Below the pieces are notes generated by a model. The model saw only the letters and a list, made by a program, of their open reading frames with translations, did not search any database and was not told where the DNA came from. Made by a program: the position numbers and the translations under genes. DNA of 64,000 bases from Zoogloea oleivorans. GTDB taxonomy: Bacteria > Pseudomonadota > Gammaproteobacteria > Burkholderiales > Rhodocyclaceae. The first letter of the stretch is position 1. Every line of letters starts with the position of its first letter. The stretch is from assembly GCA_030157785.1 (NCBI GenBank), contig JAOAUC010000061.1, positions 62,001 to 126,000 of the forward strand. The letters are read 5' to 3'. Positions 39,569-48,745 of the stretch are shown in pieces.

Positions 39569-41214
39569 GGGCAGGCTCCCGTGGCGAGGCTGTCGCGGAG
39601 CAGGCGGTAGCGGCGGATCAGGGCGTTGGTGGAACTGTCGTGAGCGAGTGCCGGCAGCGTGGTGGCCCGCAGTTCGGCAAAGGTGGTGCCGGCCAGCTGC
39701 TTGCCCAGTTCGACACCCCACTGGTCGAAAGAGTCGATGTTCCAGATGACGCCCTGCACGAATACGCTGTGCTCGTAGAGGGCAATCAGGGTGCCCAGCG
39801 ACCAGGGCGTGAGGCGGGCGGCGAGGACGGTGTTGCTCGGGCGGTTGCCCTCGCAGCAGCGGTGGGCCACCAGCTCGTCGGGCGTGCCTTCGGCGCGCAC
39901 TTCGTCGGCATTGCGCCCGAAGGCCAGGGCCTCGCCCTGGGCCAGCATGTTGGCGATCAGCAGGTCGTGCTGGACCGGCAGGGGGTTGAGAGCCTGGCCG
40001 AAACCGATGAAATCGCAGGGCACGATGCGGGTGCCCTGGTGGATCAACTGGTGAAAGGAGTGCTGGCCATTGGTGCCCGGCTCGCCCCAGTAGATCGGCC
40101 CGGTGGCGTAATCGACGCGGACACCGTCCACGGTGACGTGCTTGCCGTTGCTCTCCATGGCCAGTTGCTGCAGGTAGGCCGGAAAGCGTTTGAGGTATTG
40201 CTCGTAGGGCAGCACGGCAACGGTGGCGGCGTCGAGAAAGTTGTTGTTCCACACGGCCAGCAGGCCCATCAGCACCGGCAGGTTGTGGTCCAGCGGCGTG
40301 TCGCGAAAATGCACGTCCATGGCGTGCATGCCGGCCAGCATGTCGCGAAAGGCGGCCGGGCCGATGGCCAGCAGCGTGGACAGGCCGATTGCCGAATCCA
40401 TCGAGTAGCGCCCGCCGACCCAGTCCCACAGGCCGAACATCTGCGCCGGGGCGATGCCGAAGGCGGCAACCCGCTCGGCGTCGGCAGACACCGCAACGAA
40501 GTGGCGGGCCACGGCGGCGTCGCTACCCAGCGCGTCCACACACCACTCCCGGGCGGCGTGGGCGTTGCTCAGGGTCTCGAGGGTGGTGAAGGTTTTCGAG
40601 CAGACGATGAAAAGGGTTTCGGCGGCGTCGAAGTCGCGCAGTGCTTCGGCCAGATCGGTGCCGTCCACGTTGGACACGAAGCGAAAGCGCAGGTCGCGGC
40701 GGCTGTAGGCGCGCAGGGCTTCCCAGGCCATCACCGGGCCCAGGTCGGAGCCACCGATGCCGATGCTGACGACGTTGCGCACCGGCTGGCCGGTGTAACC
40801 GAGCCAGCTGCCGGTGCGTACCGCGTAGGCAAAGGCGTCCATGCGGGCGAGCACCTCGTGCACATCAGCCACCACATCACGGCCGTCCACCCATATCTGT
40901 TCGCCGGCCGGAGCACGCAGGGCCACGTGCAGTGCGGCCCGGTGCTCGGTGGTGTTGATGAGATCGCCGCGGAACATGGCCGCGATGTGCTGCGGCAGCG
41001 CGCAGGCCTCGGCCAGCGCGAACAGGAGCGGGCAGGTGTCGACGGTGATGCGCTGGCGGGAGTAATCCAGGTACAGGCCGGCGGCTTCGGCCGTGAAGCG
41101 CTCGCCCCGGGCCGGGTCGGCGGCAAACAGGTCGCGCAGGTGCAGGCTGCCGATTTCGGCGAAGTGTTGCCCGAGCGCCAGCCACTCGGGGCGCCGGGTC
41201 AGCTCGGGGCTCAT
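39565..41214 (-). CDS. pgi: Glucose-6-phosphate isomerase
   Basis: A 549-residue enzyme interconverting glucose-6-P and fructose-6-P. Family signatures are [15 protein letters not shown] (written here as [14 protein letters not shown]), [18 protein letters not shown] and the C-terminal [19 protein letters not shown]. Length is normal. ATGA overlaps with both neighbours (transaldolase upstream, phosphoglucomutase downstream). Confidence 0.96.
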   Translation of the reverse strand: MSPELTRRPEWLALGQHFAEIGSLHLRDLFAADPARGERFTAEAAGLYLDYSRQRITVDTCPLLFALAEACALPQHIAAMFRGDLINTTEHRAALHVALRAPAGEQIWVDGRDVVADVHEVLARMDAFAYAVRTGSWLGYTGQPVRNVVSIGIGGSDLGPVMAWEALRAYSRRDLRFRFVSNVDGTDLAEALRDFDAAETLFIVCSKTFTTLETLSNAHAAREWCVDALGSDAAVARHFVAVSADAERVAAFGIAPAQMFGLWDWVGGRYSMDSAIGLSTLLAIGPAAFRDMLAGMHAMDVHFRDTPLDHNLPVLMGLLAVWNNNFLDAATVAVLPYEQYLKRFPAYLQQLAMESNGKHVTVDGVRVDYATGPIYWGEPGTNGQHSFHQLIHQGTRIVPCDFIGFGQALNPLPVQHDLLIANMLAQGEALAFGRNADEVRAEGTPDELVAHRCCEGNRPSNTVLAARLTPWSLGTLIALYEHSVFVQGVIWNIDSFDQWGVELGKQLAGTTFAELRATTLPALAHDSSTNALIRRYRLLRDSLATGACP

Positions 41215-42314
41215 GGCGTCGGCGTGGCGGGCGGCGTCACGTCGAGATTGGCCGATTTTTCGTCGATGCGCTGCAGCAGTTGTTGCCAGGATTTCACGAA
41301 GGCCTCGGCGCCGTCGAGTTGCAGGCGGGCGGCGAGGGCATTTACATCCACGCCGGCGAGGGCGATTTCAGCCAGTACCGCGTCGGCGTCGCCGCCGTCG
41401 ATGGGCATTACGCCGGCCAGCGTGCCGTGATCGGCGAAGGCGTGCAGAGTCTTCTCGGGGAGTGTGTCGATGGTGCCGGGGGCGGCCAGTGCAGTGACGT
41501 ACAGGGTGTCGGAAGCCTGCGGGTCCTTGGTGCCGGTGCTGGCCCACAGCAGGCGCTGGGGTCGGGCGCCGGCGGCCGCCAGCTTGAGCCAGCGCGGCGA
41601 GGTAAACAGCGTGCAGTAGGCCCGGTAGCTTTGCCCGGCCACGGCGATGCCCAGCTTGTGTTGCAGCGCTGCCGGCAGTTGCGGGTTGGCGGCCACGTCC
41701 CAGCGGCTGATGAACAGCGACGCGACCGAAGCCACGCAGGGGTCGAGGCCGGCTTCGACGCGCCGTTCGACGCCGCGCAGGTAAGCCTCGGCCGCCGCCA
41801 GATAATGAGCGCAGGAGAACAGCAGGGTCACGTTGATCGGGATGCCGGCAAAAATCGCCTCTTCAATGGCGATCAGCCCTTCCGGGGTGCCGGGAATCTT
41901 CACGAACAGGTTCTTGCGCCGCCCCTGGGTATGGATCTGCCGGGCCGCGGCAAGCGATGCGCCAGCGTCGGCGGCCAGCAGCGGCGAGATTTCCATCGAC
42001 ACCCAGCCGTCGATCTGGTCAGTGGCGTCGAAGACCGGCCGCAGCAGGTCGGCGGCGCGGCGCAGGTCATCCAGCGCCAGTTCGATGAACAGCGCCTCGC
42101 CGCTCAGCCCGAGCAGGGTCTTCGCGGTGATCGCCGTGTCGTAGGCCGTACCGCTGCCGATGGCGGCATCGAAAATGCTCGGATTGGAGGTTAGCCCGGT
42201 GATCGAATCTTCGGCGATGTAGCGTGCCAGCGTGCCGTCGTCGAGGAGCGTGCGGGTGATGTTGTCGAGCCACAGGCTCTGGCCGAGTCCGTGTAACTGC
42301 CGGGTTGCGTTCAT
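41211..42314 (-). CDS. tal: Transaldolase
   Basis: A 367-residue transaldolase of the longer bacterial type that moves dihydroxyacetone units between sedoheptulose-7-P and glyceraldehyde-3-P. Signatures: [18 protein letters not shown] at the N-terminus, Schiff-base Lys in [13 protein letters not shown], and [11 protein letters not shown]. First gene of the five-gene operon, with a dyad promoter 59 bp upstream shared back-to-back with the lactate dehydrogenase promoter. Confidence 0.95.
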   Translation of the reverse strand: MNATRQLHGLGQSLWLDNITRTLLDDGTLARYIAEDSITGLTSNPSIFDAAIGSGTAYDTAITAKTLLGLSGEALFIELALDDLRRAADLLRPVFDATDQIDGWVSMEISPLLAADAGASLAAARQIHTQGRRKNLFVKIPGTPEGLIAIEEAIFAGIPINVTLLFSCAHYLAAAEAYLRGVERRVEAGLDPCVASVASLFISRWDVAANPQLPAALQHKLGIAVAGQSYRAYCTLFTSPRWLKLAAAGARPQRLLWASTGTKDPQASDTLYVTALAAPGTIDTLPEKTLHAFADHGTLAGVMPIDGGDADAVLAEIALAGVDVNALAARLQLDGAEAFVKSWQQLLQRIDEKSANLDVTPPATPTP

Positions 42315-42349
42315 GGGTGCCTTCCAGTGGTCGGAACAGGGTGAACGTC

Positions 42350-42392
42350 AATCTGCGCGTCATGCCGGCGGGCGTCGGTTCGCTGTCGCACG
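42350..42392 (-). promoter_or_regulatory. Class II Crp-like promoter of tal-pgi-pgm-xfp-tkt
   Basis: Minus-strand block CGTGCGACAGCGAACCGACG (42392-42373) with hexamer CAGATT at 42355-42350, in exact register. Centre-to-centre distance to the divergent ldh block is 33 bp. Confidence 0.75.
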
Positions 42393-42405
42393 TAGGCTGC
42401 GGGTG

Positions 42406-42447
42406 TGTACGCCACAACACAGACTGGCACAGGGGCATATGGACAAT
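42406..42447 (+). promoter_or_regulatory. Class II Crp-like promoter of the lactate dehydrogenase gene
   Basis: TGTACGCCACAACACAGACT at 42406-42425, with hexamer GACAAT at 42442-42447, one base closer than the shared register. The start codon is 53 bp beyond the block. Confidence 0.6.
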
Positions 42448-42477
42448 CGGGCGCTTCCGAACCCCTGGGAGACTTCC

Positions 42478-43494
42478 ATGAAAGTTGCCGTATTCAGTGC
42501 CGTGCGTTACGACCGCGAGTTCCTCGACGCCGCCAATGCCGCATCCGGCCATCAGCTCGACTTCTTCGATGTGCCCCTCGGCGCACAATCGCTGGCGCTG
42601 GCGGCGGGCCACGAGGTGGTGTGCATCCTGCCCAACGACGCCGCCGACGCCGATACGCTGGCTGCTCTGGCGGCGGGGGGATGCCGCCTGCTGGCCTTGC
42701 GCAGTACCGGTTTCAACAACGTGGACCTGCAGGCCGCGGCGCGGGCGGCCATCAAGGTGGTGCGGGTGAGCGCCTATTCGCCCTACTCGGTGGCCGAACA
42801 CGCGGTGGCGCTGCTGCTGGCCCTCGACCGCAAGATTCCCCGGGCCTACAACCGGGTGCGTGACGGCAACTTCTCGCTGGACGGGCTGATGGGCTTCGAC
42901 CTGCACGGCAAGACGGTGGCCGTGGTGGGCACCGGCAGGATAGGCCGGGCCTTCGCGCGGATCATGGTGGGCTTCGGCTGCGAGGTGATCGGCTACGACA
43001 CGCATCCCGTGCCCGATTTTGAAACCCTTGGCGGACGCTATGCGGCGCTGGCCGAGATCGGCGCCCGTGCCGACGTGGTGTCGCTGCACTGCCCGCTGAC
43101 GCCCGACAACCACCACATCATCAACGCGGAAAGCCTCGGCCGCCTGAAGCGGGGCGCCTTGCTGATCAACACCAGTCGCGGCGGGCTGGTCGATACCGAA
43201 GCCGTCATCGCCGCGCTGAAGTCAGGCCATCTCGGCGGCCTCGGAATCGATGTCTACGAGCAGGAGGCGGCGCTGTTCTTCCATGACCTGTCGGGCACGA
43301 TCATCACCGACGATCTCTTCGAGCGCCTGCTGACCTTTCCCAATGTGATCGTCACCGGGCACCAGGCGTTTTTCACCCGCGAAGCCATCACCACCATCTG
43401 TGCGACCACTATCGCCAGCATCGACGACTTTGAGGCCGGCAATCCGCTGGCCAACGAAATCCCGATCCCGCCGACGGTGCCGACGGGCGTCTAG
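42478..43494 (+). CDS. ldhA: D-2-hydroxyacid (probably D-lactate) dehydrogenase
   Basis: A 338-residue NAD-dependent enzyme of the D-lactate dehydrogenase type, expected to reduce pyruvate to D-lactate. Visible: substrate-side LRSTGFNNVDL, NAD fold VVGTGRIGRAFARIM, INTSRGGLVDTEAVIAAL, IDVYEQEAALFF, and catalytic His in VIVTGHQAFFTREA. GGGAGA precedes the ATG. It is transcribed away from the sugar-shunt operon and toward nifJ, ending 4 bp from the nifJ stop. Confidence 0.92.
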   Translation: MKVAVFSAVRYDREFLDAANAASGHQLDFFDVPLGAQSLALAAGHEVVCILPNDAADADTLAALAAGGCRLLALRSTGFNNVDLQAAARAAIKVVRVSAYSPYSVAEHAVALLLALDRKIPRAYNRVRDGNFSLDGLMGFDLHGKTVAVVGTGRIGRAFARIMVGFGCEVIGYDTHPVPDFETLGGRYAALAEIGARADVVSLHCPLTPDNHHIINAESLGRLKRGALLINTSRGGLVDTEAVIAALKSGHLGGLGIDVYEQEAALFFHDLSGTIITDDLFERLLTFPNVIVTGHQAFFTREAITTICATTIASIDDFEAGNPLANEIPIPPTVPTGV

Positions 43495-43498
43495 CGCT

Positions 43499-46400
43499 TC
43501 AGGCGCTTGCTGCCGCCTGGTCGCGGGCGGCGAGGTCTTCGTACAACTGGTACTTGCTGGCAATGGCCGCCTGGGCCTCGACCAGCAGTGCGGCGGCGTC
43601 ATCCGGGCGGGTGCGGGCCAGGGACGAATAGCGGATTTCCTTGTAGGCGTAGTCCTTGAAGGGAATCTGCGGGCGCGGGGAGTCCAGCTGGAAGGGGTTT
43701 CTGCCCACCGTGCGCAGGGCCGGGTTGAAGCGCAGCAGCGGCCAGTAGCCGCAGGCCACGGCCAGGTCCTGCTGTTCCATGCCGAAGCGCATGTCGATGC
43801 CGTGGGCAATGCACTGGCTGTAGGCGAGGATCAGGGACGGCCCGTCGTAGGCCTCGGCTTCGCGGAAGGCATCCAGGGTTTGCTGCGGGTTGGCGCCCAT
43901 GGCCACCTGCGCAACGTAGACGTTGCCGTAGGCAATGACCTGCAGGGCCAGATCCTTGCGCGGCACGCGTTTGCCGGCCGCCGCAAACTTGGCCACGGCA
44001 CCCAGCGGCGTGGCCTTCGAGGCCTGGCCGCCGGTGTTGGAATACAGCTCCGTGTCGAGCACCAGCACATTGACGTTGCGCCCGCTGGCGAGCACGTGAT
44101 CGAGCCCGCCGTAGTCGATGTCGTAGGCCCAGCCGTCACCGCCGACGATCCAGATGCTGCGCCGGACCAGATGGTCCACCACCGACAGCAGATCCTGTGC
44201 GGGCTCGCTGCCCAGGGCCAGCAGCGCGGTCTTGAGTTCGGCCACCCGGACCCGCTGGGCGCGCAGTTCGAATTCGTGAGTCTGTGGCGCGGCGAGGATC
44301 GTGGCCGCCAGCGCTTCGCCCACTTGCGGCGCCAGCTCGGCCAGCAGGCTGCGGGCGAGCGCCACGTGCTTGTCGGCGGCGAGCCGGTAACCCAGGCCGA
44401 ACTCGGCGTTGTCTTCGAACAGCGAGTTCGACCAGGCCGGGCCGCGGCCTTCCTTGTTCGTGGTCCACGGTGTGACCGGCAGGCTGCCGCCGTAGATGGA
44501 TGAGCAGCCGGTGGCGTTGGCGATCTGCGCCCGGTCGCCGAAGAGCTGGGAGAGCAGCTTGAGGTAGGGGGTTTCGCCGCATCCGGCGCAGGCGCCGGAA
44601 AACTCGAACAGCGGTTCGAGAAACTGGATGCCGCGCACGTTGGCGAAATCGACCCGGGCCCGGTCATTGACCGGCAGGGACTCGAAGAAGGCGATGTTGG
44701 CGCGCTCGCCTTCCAGCAGCGGCGCCTTGTCGGCCATGTTGATGGCCCTGTGTTGCGGCGCATCGGGAAGGCTGTCGGGGCTGATGGCCGGGCAGGCTTC
44801 GATGCACAGTCCGCAGCCGGTGCAGTCTTCCACGTAAAACTGCAGCGTGAAGCGCGCTTCGGGGTAGCCGCGGGCATTGACCGGGGCCGACTTGAAGGTG
44901 GCGGGTGCAGAGTCGAGAGCGGTGTCGGGATAATAGCGGGCACGGATGACGCTGTGGGGGCAAACGAAGCTGCACTGCCCGCACTGGATGCACAGCGCGG
45001 CTTCCCAGACCGGCACGGCGTCGGCGATGTTGCGCTTTTCGTAGGCGCTGGTGCCTGATGGAAAACTGCCGTCCGCCGGAATGAGGCTCACCGGAATGTC
45101 GTTCCCGCGCCCGATCAGCATGCGGGCGGTGACTTGCTGCACGAAGTCCGGTGCGCTGGCGGCCACCACCGGCGGGCGCTCGTGCGGGTTGCTGGCAGTG
45201 GCAGGCACCGGGATTTCGTAGAGACAGGCAAGGGTGCTGTCGACGGCCGCGAAGTTCTTGTCCACCACGGCGTCGCTCTTCTTGCCGTAGGTCTTGCGGA
45301 TGGATTCCTTGATGTGGCGGATCGCGACATCCCGCGGCAGCACGCCGGAAATGGCGAAGAAGCAGGTCTGCAGGACGGTGTTGGTACGCACGCCGAGGCC
45401 GGCGTCGCGGGCCACCTTCGAGGCGTCGATGACGAACAGGCGAAGCCGCTTGTCGATGATCTGCTGCTGCACGGTGCGGGGCAGCTGGTCCCAGGTGTCG
45501 GCCTGCCCGTAGGGGCTGTTGAGGAGGAAGACGCCACCGGGCGCGGCAAGCCGCAGCACGTCCTGCCGTTCGAGAAAGCCGAACTGGTGGCAGGCCACGA
45601 AACCGGCCGAGGCGATGAGGTAGGGCGCCTTGATCGGCGTCGGCCCGAAGCGCAGGTGGGATATGGTCTGGGCGCCGGACTTGTGGGAGTCGTAAACGAA
45701 GTAGCCCTGGGCGAACAGCCCGGCATCCTCGGCGATGATCTTCACGCTGTTCTTGTTGGCGCCCACCGTGCCGTCGGCACCGAGCCCGTAGAAGACCGCG
45801 CGGGTAACGGTGTCGGCCTCGATGGAAAACTCGGGATCGACCGTCAGGCTGCTGTGGGACACATCGTCGTCGATGCCGACGGTGAAGCTGTTGCGCCCGG
45901 CAAAGCAGTCGTTGGCATCGTGCCTGGCCAGCTCGTCGAGGGCGGCGGTGGCCATGGCCGGCGTGAAATCCTTGGAGGCGATGCCGTAGCGTCCGCCGAT
46001 GACGCGGGGCATCGACACGTCTTCGCCCCAGGCGCCAACGGCAAAGCCCTGGGCAAGGGTGGCGAGCACGTCCAGGTACAGGGGTTCGCCGGCGGCGCCG
46101 ACTTCCTTGGTCTGCTCCAGTACCGCGATGGCCCGCACCGACGGGGGCAGGGCGGCCAGGAAATGCGCCGATGAAAACGGGCGATACAGGCGCACCTGGA
46201 TCACGCCGACCTTTTCGCCCAGGCTGACCAGCGTCTTTACCGTTTCCCGGGCCGTTTCGGCCCCGGAGCCCATGATGATCAGCACGCGTTCGGCATCGGC
46301 GGCACCTTCGTATTCGAAGAGCTGGTAATGCCGGCCGGTGAGGGCGGCAAAGTGCGCCATGGCACCATCGACGATTCCCGGCACGCGGGCGTAGAAGGGG

Positions 46401-47098
46401 CTGACGGCCTCCCTGGCCTGAAAGAAAGTGTCCGGGTTCTGGGCCGTGCCGCGGATGAACGGATGCTCGGGGTTGAGGGCGCGGCCGCGGTGGGCGCGCA
46501 CCAGATCGCTGGAGATCATCGCGCGCATGTGGTCGTCGCAGATCAGCTCCAGGGTGTTGAGCTCGTGGGAGGTGCGAAAGCCGTCGAAGAAATGCACGAA
46601 AGGTACCCGCGCCTCGAGGGTTGCGGCCTCGGCGATCAGGGCCATGTCGTGGGCTTCCTGCACGTTGGCCGACGAGAGCAGCGCAAAGCCGGTGGTGCGG
46701 ATGGTCATCACGTCGGAGTGGTCGCCGAAGATCGACAGGGCCGAGGTGGCGAGCGAGCGGGCAGCCACATGAAAGACCGTCGAGGTCAGCTCGCCGGCGA
46801 TCTTGAACATGTTGGGCAGCATCAGCAGCAGGCCCTGCGACGAGGTGAAGGTGGTCGTCATGGCGCCCGATTGCAGGGCGCCATGAACCGCGCCGGCGGC
46901 ACCGCCTTCGGCCTGCATTTCCTGAATCACCGGCACATTGCCCCAGATGTTCGTCAGTCCCTCCGCGGCCCACTGGTCGGCCAGTTCGGCCATGGTGGAC
47001 GAAGGCGTGATCGGGTAGATGGCGCAGACCTCATTGACCCGGTACGCCACGTGTGCGACGGCCGTGTTGCCGTCCATTGTTGTTTTCTTTCCCATCAT
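43499..47098 (-). CDS. nifJ: Pyruvate:ferredoxin (flavodoxin) oxidoreductase
   Basis: A 1,199-residue single-chain enzyme that converts pyruvate and CoA to acetyl-CoA, CO2 and reduced ferredoxin/flavodoxin; oxygen-sensitive in most hosts. N-terminal MDGNTAVAHVAYRVNE and YPITPSSTMAE, a two-[4Fe-4S] ferredoxin insert (CIQCGQCSFVCP near 700 and CTGCGLCIEACP near 757), the third cluster region CAGCGETPYLKLL near 834, and ThDP motif GDGWAYDIDYGG with LDTELYSNTGGQ near 986. The GAGAGG upstream suits either ATG 47098 or 47095. Last gene of the MFS-oxidoreductase-nifJ unit. Confidence 0.96.
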   Translation of the reverse strand: MMGKKTTMDGNTAVAHVAYRVNEVCAIYPITPSSTMAELADQWAAEGLTNIWGNVPVIQEMQAEGGAAGAVHGALQSGAMTTTFTSSQGLLLMLPNMFKIAGELTSTVFHVAARSLATSALSIFGDHSDVMTIRTTGFALLSSANVQEAHDMALIAEAATLEARVPFVHFFDGFRTSHELNTLELICDDHMRAMISSDLVRAHRGRALNPEHPFIRGTAQNPDTFFQAREAVSPFYARVPGIVDGAMAHFAALTGRHYQLFEYEGAADAERVLIIMGSGAETARETVKTLVSLGEKVGVIQVRLYRPFSSAHFLAALPPSVRAIAVLEQTKEVGAAGEPLYLDVLATLAQGFAVGAWGEDVSMPRVIGGRYGIASKDFTPAMATAALDELARHDANDCFAGRNSFTVGIDDDVSHSSLTVDPEFSIEADTVTRAVFYGLGADGTVGANKNSVKIIAEDAGLFAQGYFVYDSHKSGAQTISHLRFGPTPIKAPYLIASAGFVACHQFGFLERQDVLRLAAPGGVFLLNSPYGQADTWDQLPRTVQQQIIDKRLRLFVIDASKVARDAGLGVRTNTVLQTCFFAISGVLPRDVAIRHIKESIRKTYGKKSDAVVDKNFAAVDSTLACLYEIPVPATASNPHERPPVVAASAPDFVQQVTARMLIGRGNDIPVSLIPADGSFPSGTSAYEKRNIADAVPVWEAALCIQCGQCSFVCPHSVIRARYYPDTALDSAPATFKSAPVNARGYPEARFTLQFYVEDCTGCGLCIEACPAISPDSLPDAPQHRAINMADKAPLLEGERANIAFFESLPVNDRARVDFANVRGIQFLEPLFEFSGACAGCGETPYLKLLSQLFGDRAQIANATGCSSIYGGSLPVTPWTTNKEGRGPAWSNSLFEDNAEFGLGYRLAADKHVALARSLLAELAPQVGEALAATILAAPQTHEFELRAQRVRVAELKTALLALGSEPAQDLLSVVDHLVRRSIWIVGGDGWAYDIDYGGLDHVLASGRNVNVLVLDTELYSNTGGQASKATPLGAVAKFAAAGKRVPRKDLALQVIAYGNVYVAQVAMGANPQQTLDAFREAEAYDGPSLILAYSQCIAHGIDMRFGMEQQDLAVACGYWPLLRFNPALRTVGRNPFQLDSPRPQIPFKDYAYKEIRYSSLARTRPDDAAALLVEAQAAIASKYQLYEDLAARDQAAASA

Positions 47099-47113
47099 GG
47101 CCTCTCGTGTTTG

Positions 47114-48745
47114 TCAGGCGCTCTCGGCGACCATTTCCATGGCGTGGCAGGGGCATTGCTCGACGCACACGGCACAGCCGGTGCACAGGGCGTCGTTGAT
47201 CTCGTAGCGCTTGCCCGGCCCGAGCTTGCGAATGGCGTCCTCGGGGCAGGCGGCAAAGCAGTTGTCACACTCGAAGCAGTTGCCGCAGGACAGGCAGCGT
47301 CGGGCTTCGTGGAGCGCCGCGGCTTCGTCGATGCCGCCGATCACTTCGTCGAAGCCCGTGCTGCGCGAGCTGGCCTGCAATTCGTGCTGGCTGGAGGGCG
47401 CAGCGTCGGCGTAGATGGGCAGGTTCAGCCCGGCGAAGGCGATTTGCGGATGCCGCGGCGGGCGGATGAAGGTGCTGCCGCGCAGCCAGGCGTCGATGTG
47501 GCGGGCGGCCTTTTTGCCATGGCCCGTCGCCTCGGTGACCGAGCGTTCGCCCGGCACCAGGTCGCCGCCGGCAAAAATGCCGGCCCGGCCGGTCATCATG
47601 TCGGGCGTCACTTCGACGCTGCCGTCGGGCTGGCGGACGATTTCGGCGATCTTGCCGAGAAAGCCGCTGTCGGCCGTCTGGCCGAGGGCCAGCACCACGC
47701 TGTCGGCGTGCAGGGTTTCGAACTGCCCGGTGGGCTGCGCCGTGCCGGCTTCGTCGAGGCGCATCACTTCAAGCTGGATGTCGGTGCCGTCGATGGCCTT
47801 GATGGCACTGAGCCATTTGATCCGGATGCCTTCGGCGAGGGCTTCGTCGGCCTCGAAAGGGTGGGCCTGCATATGCGCCCGGTCCTTGATGTAGACGACC
47901 AGCGCGTCCTCGGCGCCGAGCCGTTTGGCGGTTCGGGCCGCGTCCATGGCGGTGTTGCCCGCGCCATACACGACGACCCGCCGGCCCAGTCTGGGGGCTG
48001 CGCCGGTTTCCACGTCGTGCAGCAGGCCGATGGCGGTCAGCACGCGGGGCGCATCCCGGGCCGGAATGTCGATGCGCTTGCCGATGTGGGTGCCAATGGC
48101 GATGAAGACGGCGTCGAACTTGCCGGCGGCCTGTTCGGCCAGCAGATCCTCGACCTTGTGATTGAGAACGATGCGCACGCCCGTCGCTTCGATCCGCTGT
48201 ACTTCTCGCATCAGCACCTCGCGCGGCAGGCGGTAGGCGGGAATGCCGAAGTGCAGCATGCCGCCGGGCGCAGCCTCCGCCTCGCGGATCTCGACCTGGT
48301 GGCCGAGCTGGGTGAGGTGATGGGCGGCCGACAGGCCGCCAGGGCCGGCGCCGATGATCAGCACGCGCTTGCCGCTGGCGGGCGCGCCGGCCGGCACCGG
48401 CCAGCCCTCCCGCGTGGCCAGGTCGCCCAGGAAGCGCTCTACCGCATGAATGCTGACGGCACTGTCGAGTTCCTGGCGGTTGCAGCTGCTTTCGCAGGGG
48501 TGGTAGCAGACGCGTCCATGCACGGCCGGCAGCGGGTTGTCGCGGATCAGGGCTTCCCATGCGGCGCGGAATTTTCCGGCCTGGGCCAGATCCAGCCAGG
48601 CCTGGATGTTCTCGCCGGCGGGGCAGGCGGCGTTGCAGGGCGGCAGCAGGTCGACATACACGGGATGCTGGCTGCGCACCGGGCCGGTGCCCCGCGGGCG
48701 GGTCAGATCGACCCCGGGGGTCATGTCGCGGGCGAAGAGGTTCAT
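47114..48745 (-). CDS. GltD-like FAD/NAD(P) oxidoreductase with C-terminal ferredoxin domain
   Basis: A 543-residue flavo-iron-sulfur protein. The N-terminal domain has the GltD cysteines (CNAACPAGENIQAW, CYHPCESSCNRQ); FAD fold IIGAGPGGLSAAHHL, NAD(P) fold VYGAGNTAMDAART, and a final two-cluster ferredoxin domain (CGNCFECDNCFAACPEDAI, then CTGCAVCVEQCPC). Not glutamate synthase here: no GltB is nearby and nifJ follows by 15 bp. I infer NAD(P)H:ferredoxin electron transfer paired with NifJ. Overlaps the MFS gene by 4 bp. Confidence 0.88.
   Translation of the reverse strand: MNLFARDMTPGVDLTRPRGTGPVRSQHPVYVDLLPPCNAACPAGENIQAWLDLAQAGKFRAAWEALIRDNPLPAVHGRVCYHPCESSCNRQELDSAVSIHAVERFLGDLATREGWPVPAGAPASGKRVLIIGAGPGGLSAAHHLTQLGHQVEIREAEAAPGGMLHFGIPAYRLPREVLMREVQRIEATGVRIVLNHKVEDLLAEQAAGKFDAVFIAIGTHIGKRIDIPARDAPRVLTAIGLLHDVETGAAPRLGRRVVVYGAGNTAMDAARTAKRLGAEDALVVYIKDRAHMQAHPFEADEALAEGIRIKWLSAIKAIDGTDIQLEVMRLDEAGTAQPTGQFETLHADSVVLALGQTADSGFLGKIAEIVRQPDGSVEVTPDMMTGRAGIFAGGDLVPGERSVTEATGHGKKAARHIDAWLRGSTFIRPPRHPQIAFAGLNLPIYADAAPSSQHELQASSRSTGFDEVIGGIDEAAALHEARRCLSCGNCFECDNCFAACPEDAIRKLGPGKRYEINDALCTGCAVCVEQCPCHAMEMVAESA

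Noticed and set aside
43499-47098. Nitrogen-fixation cluster because of nifJ
   Set aside because: No nifHDK, nifEN or other nif gene is near. The neighbours point to anaerobic pyruvate metabolism.
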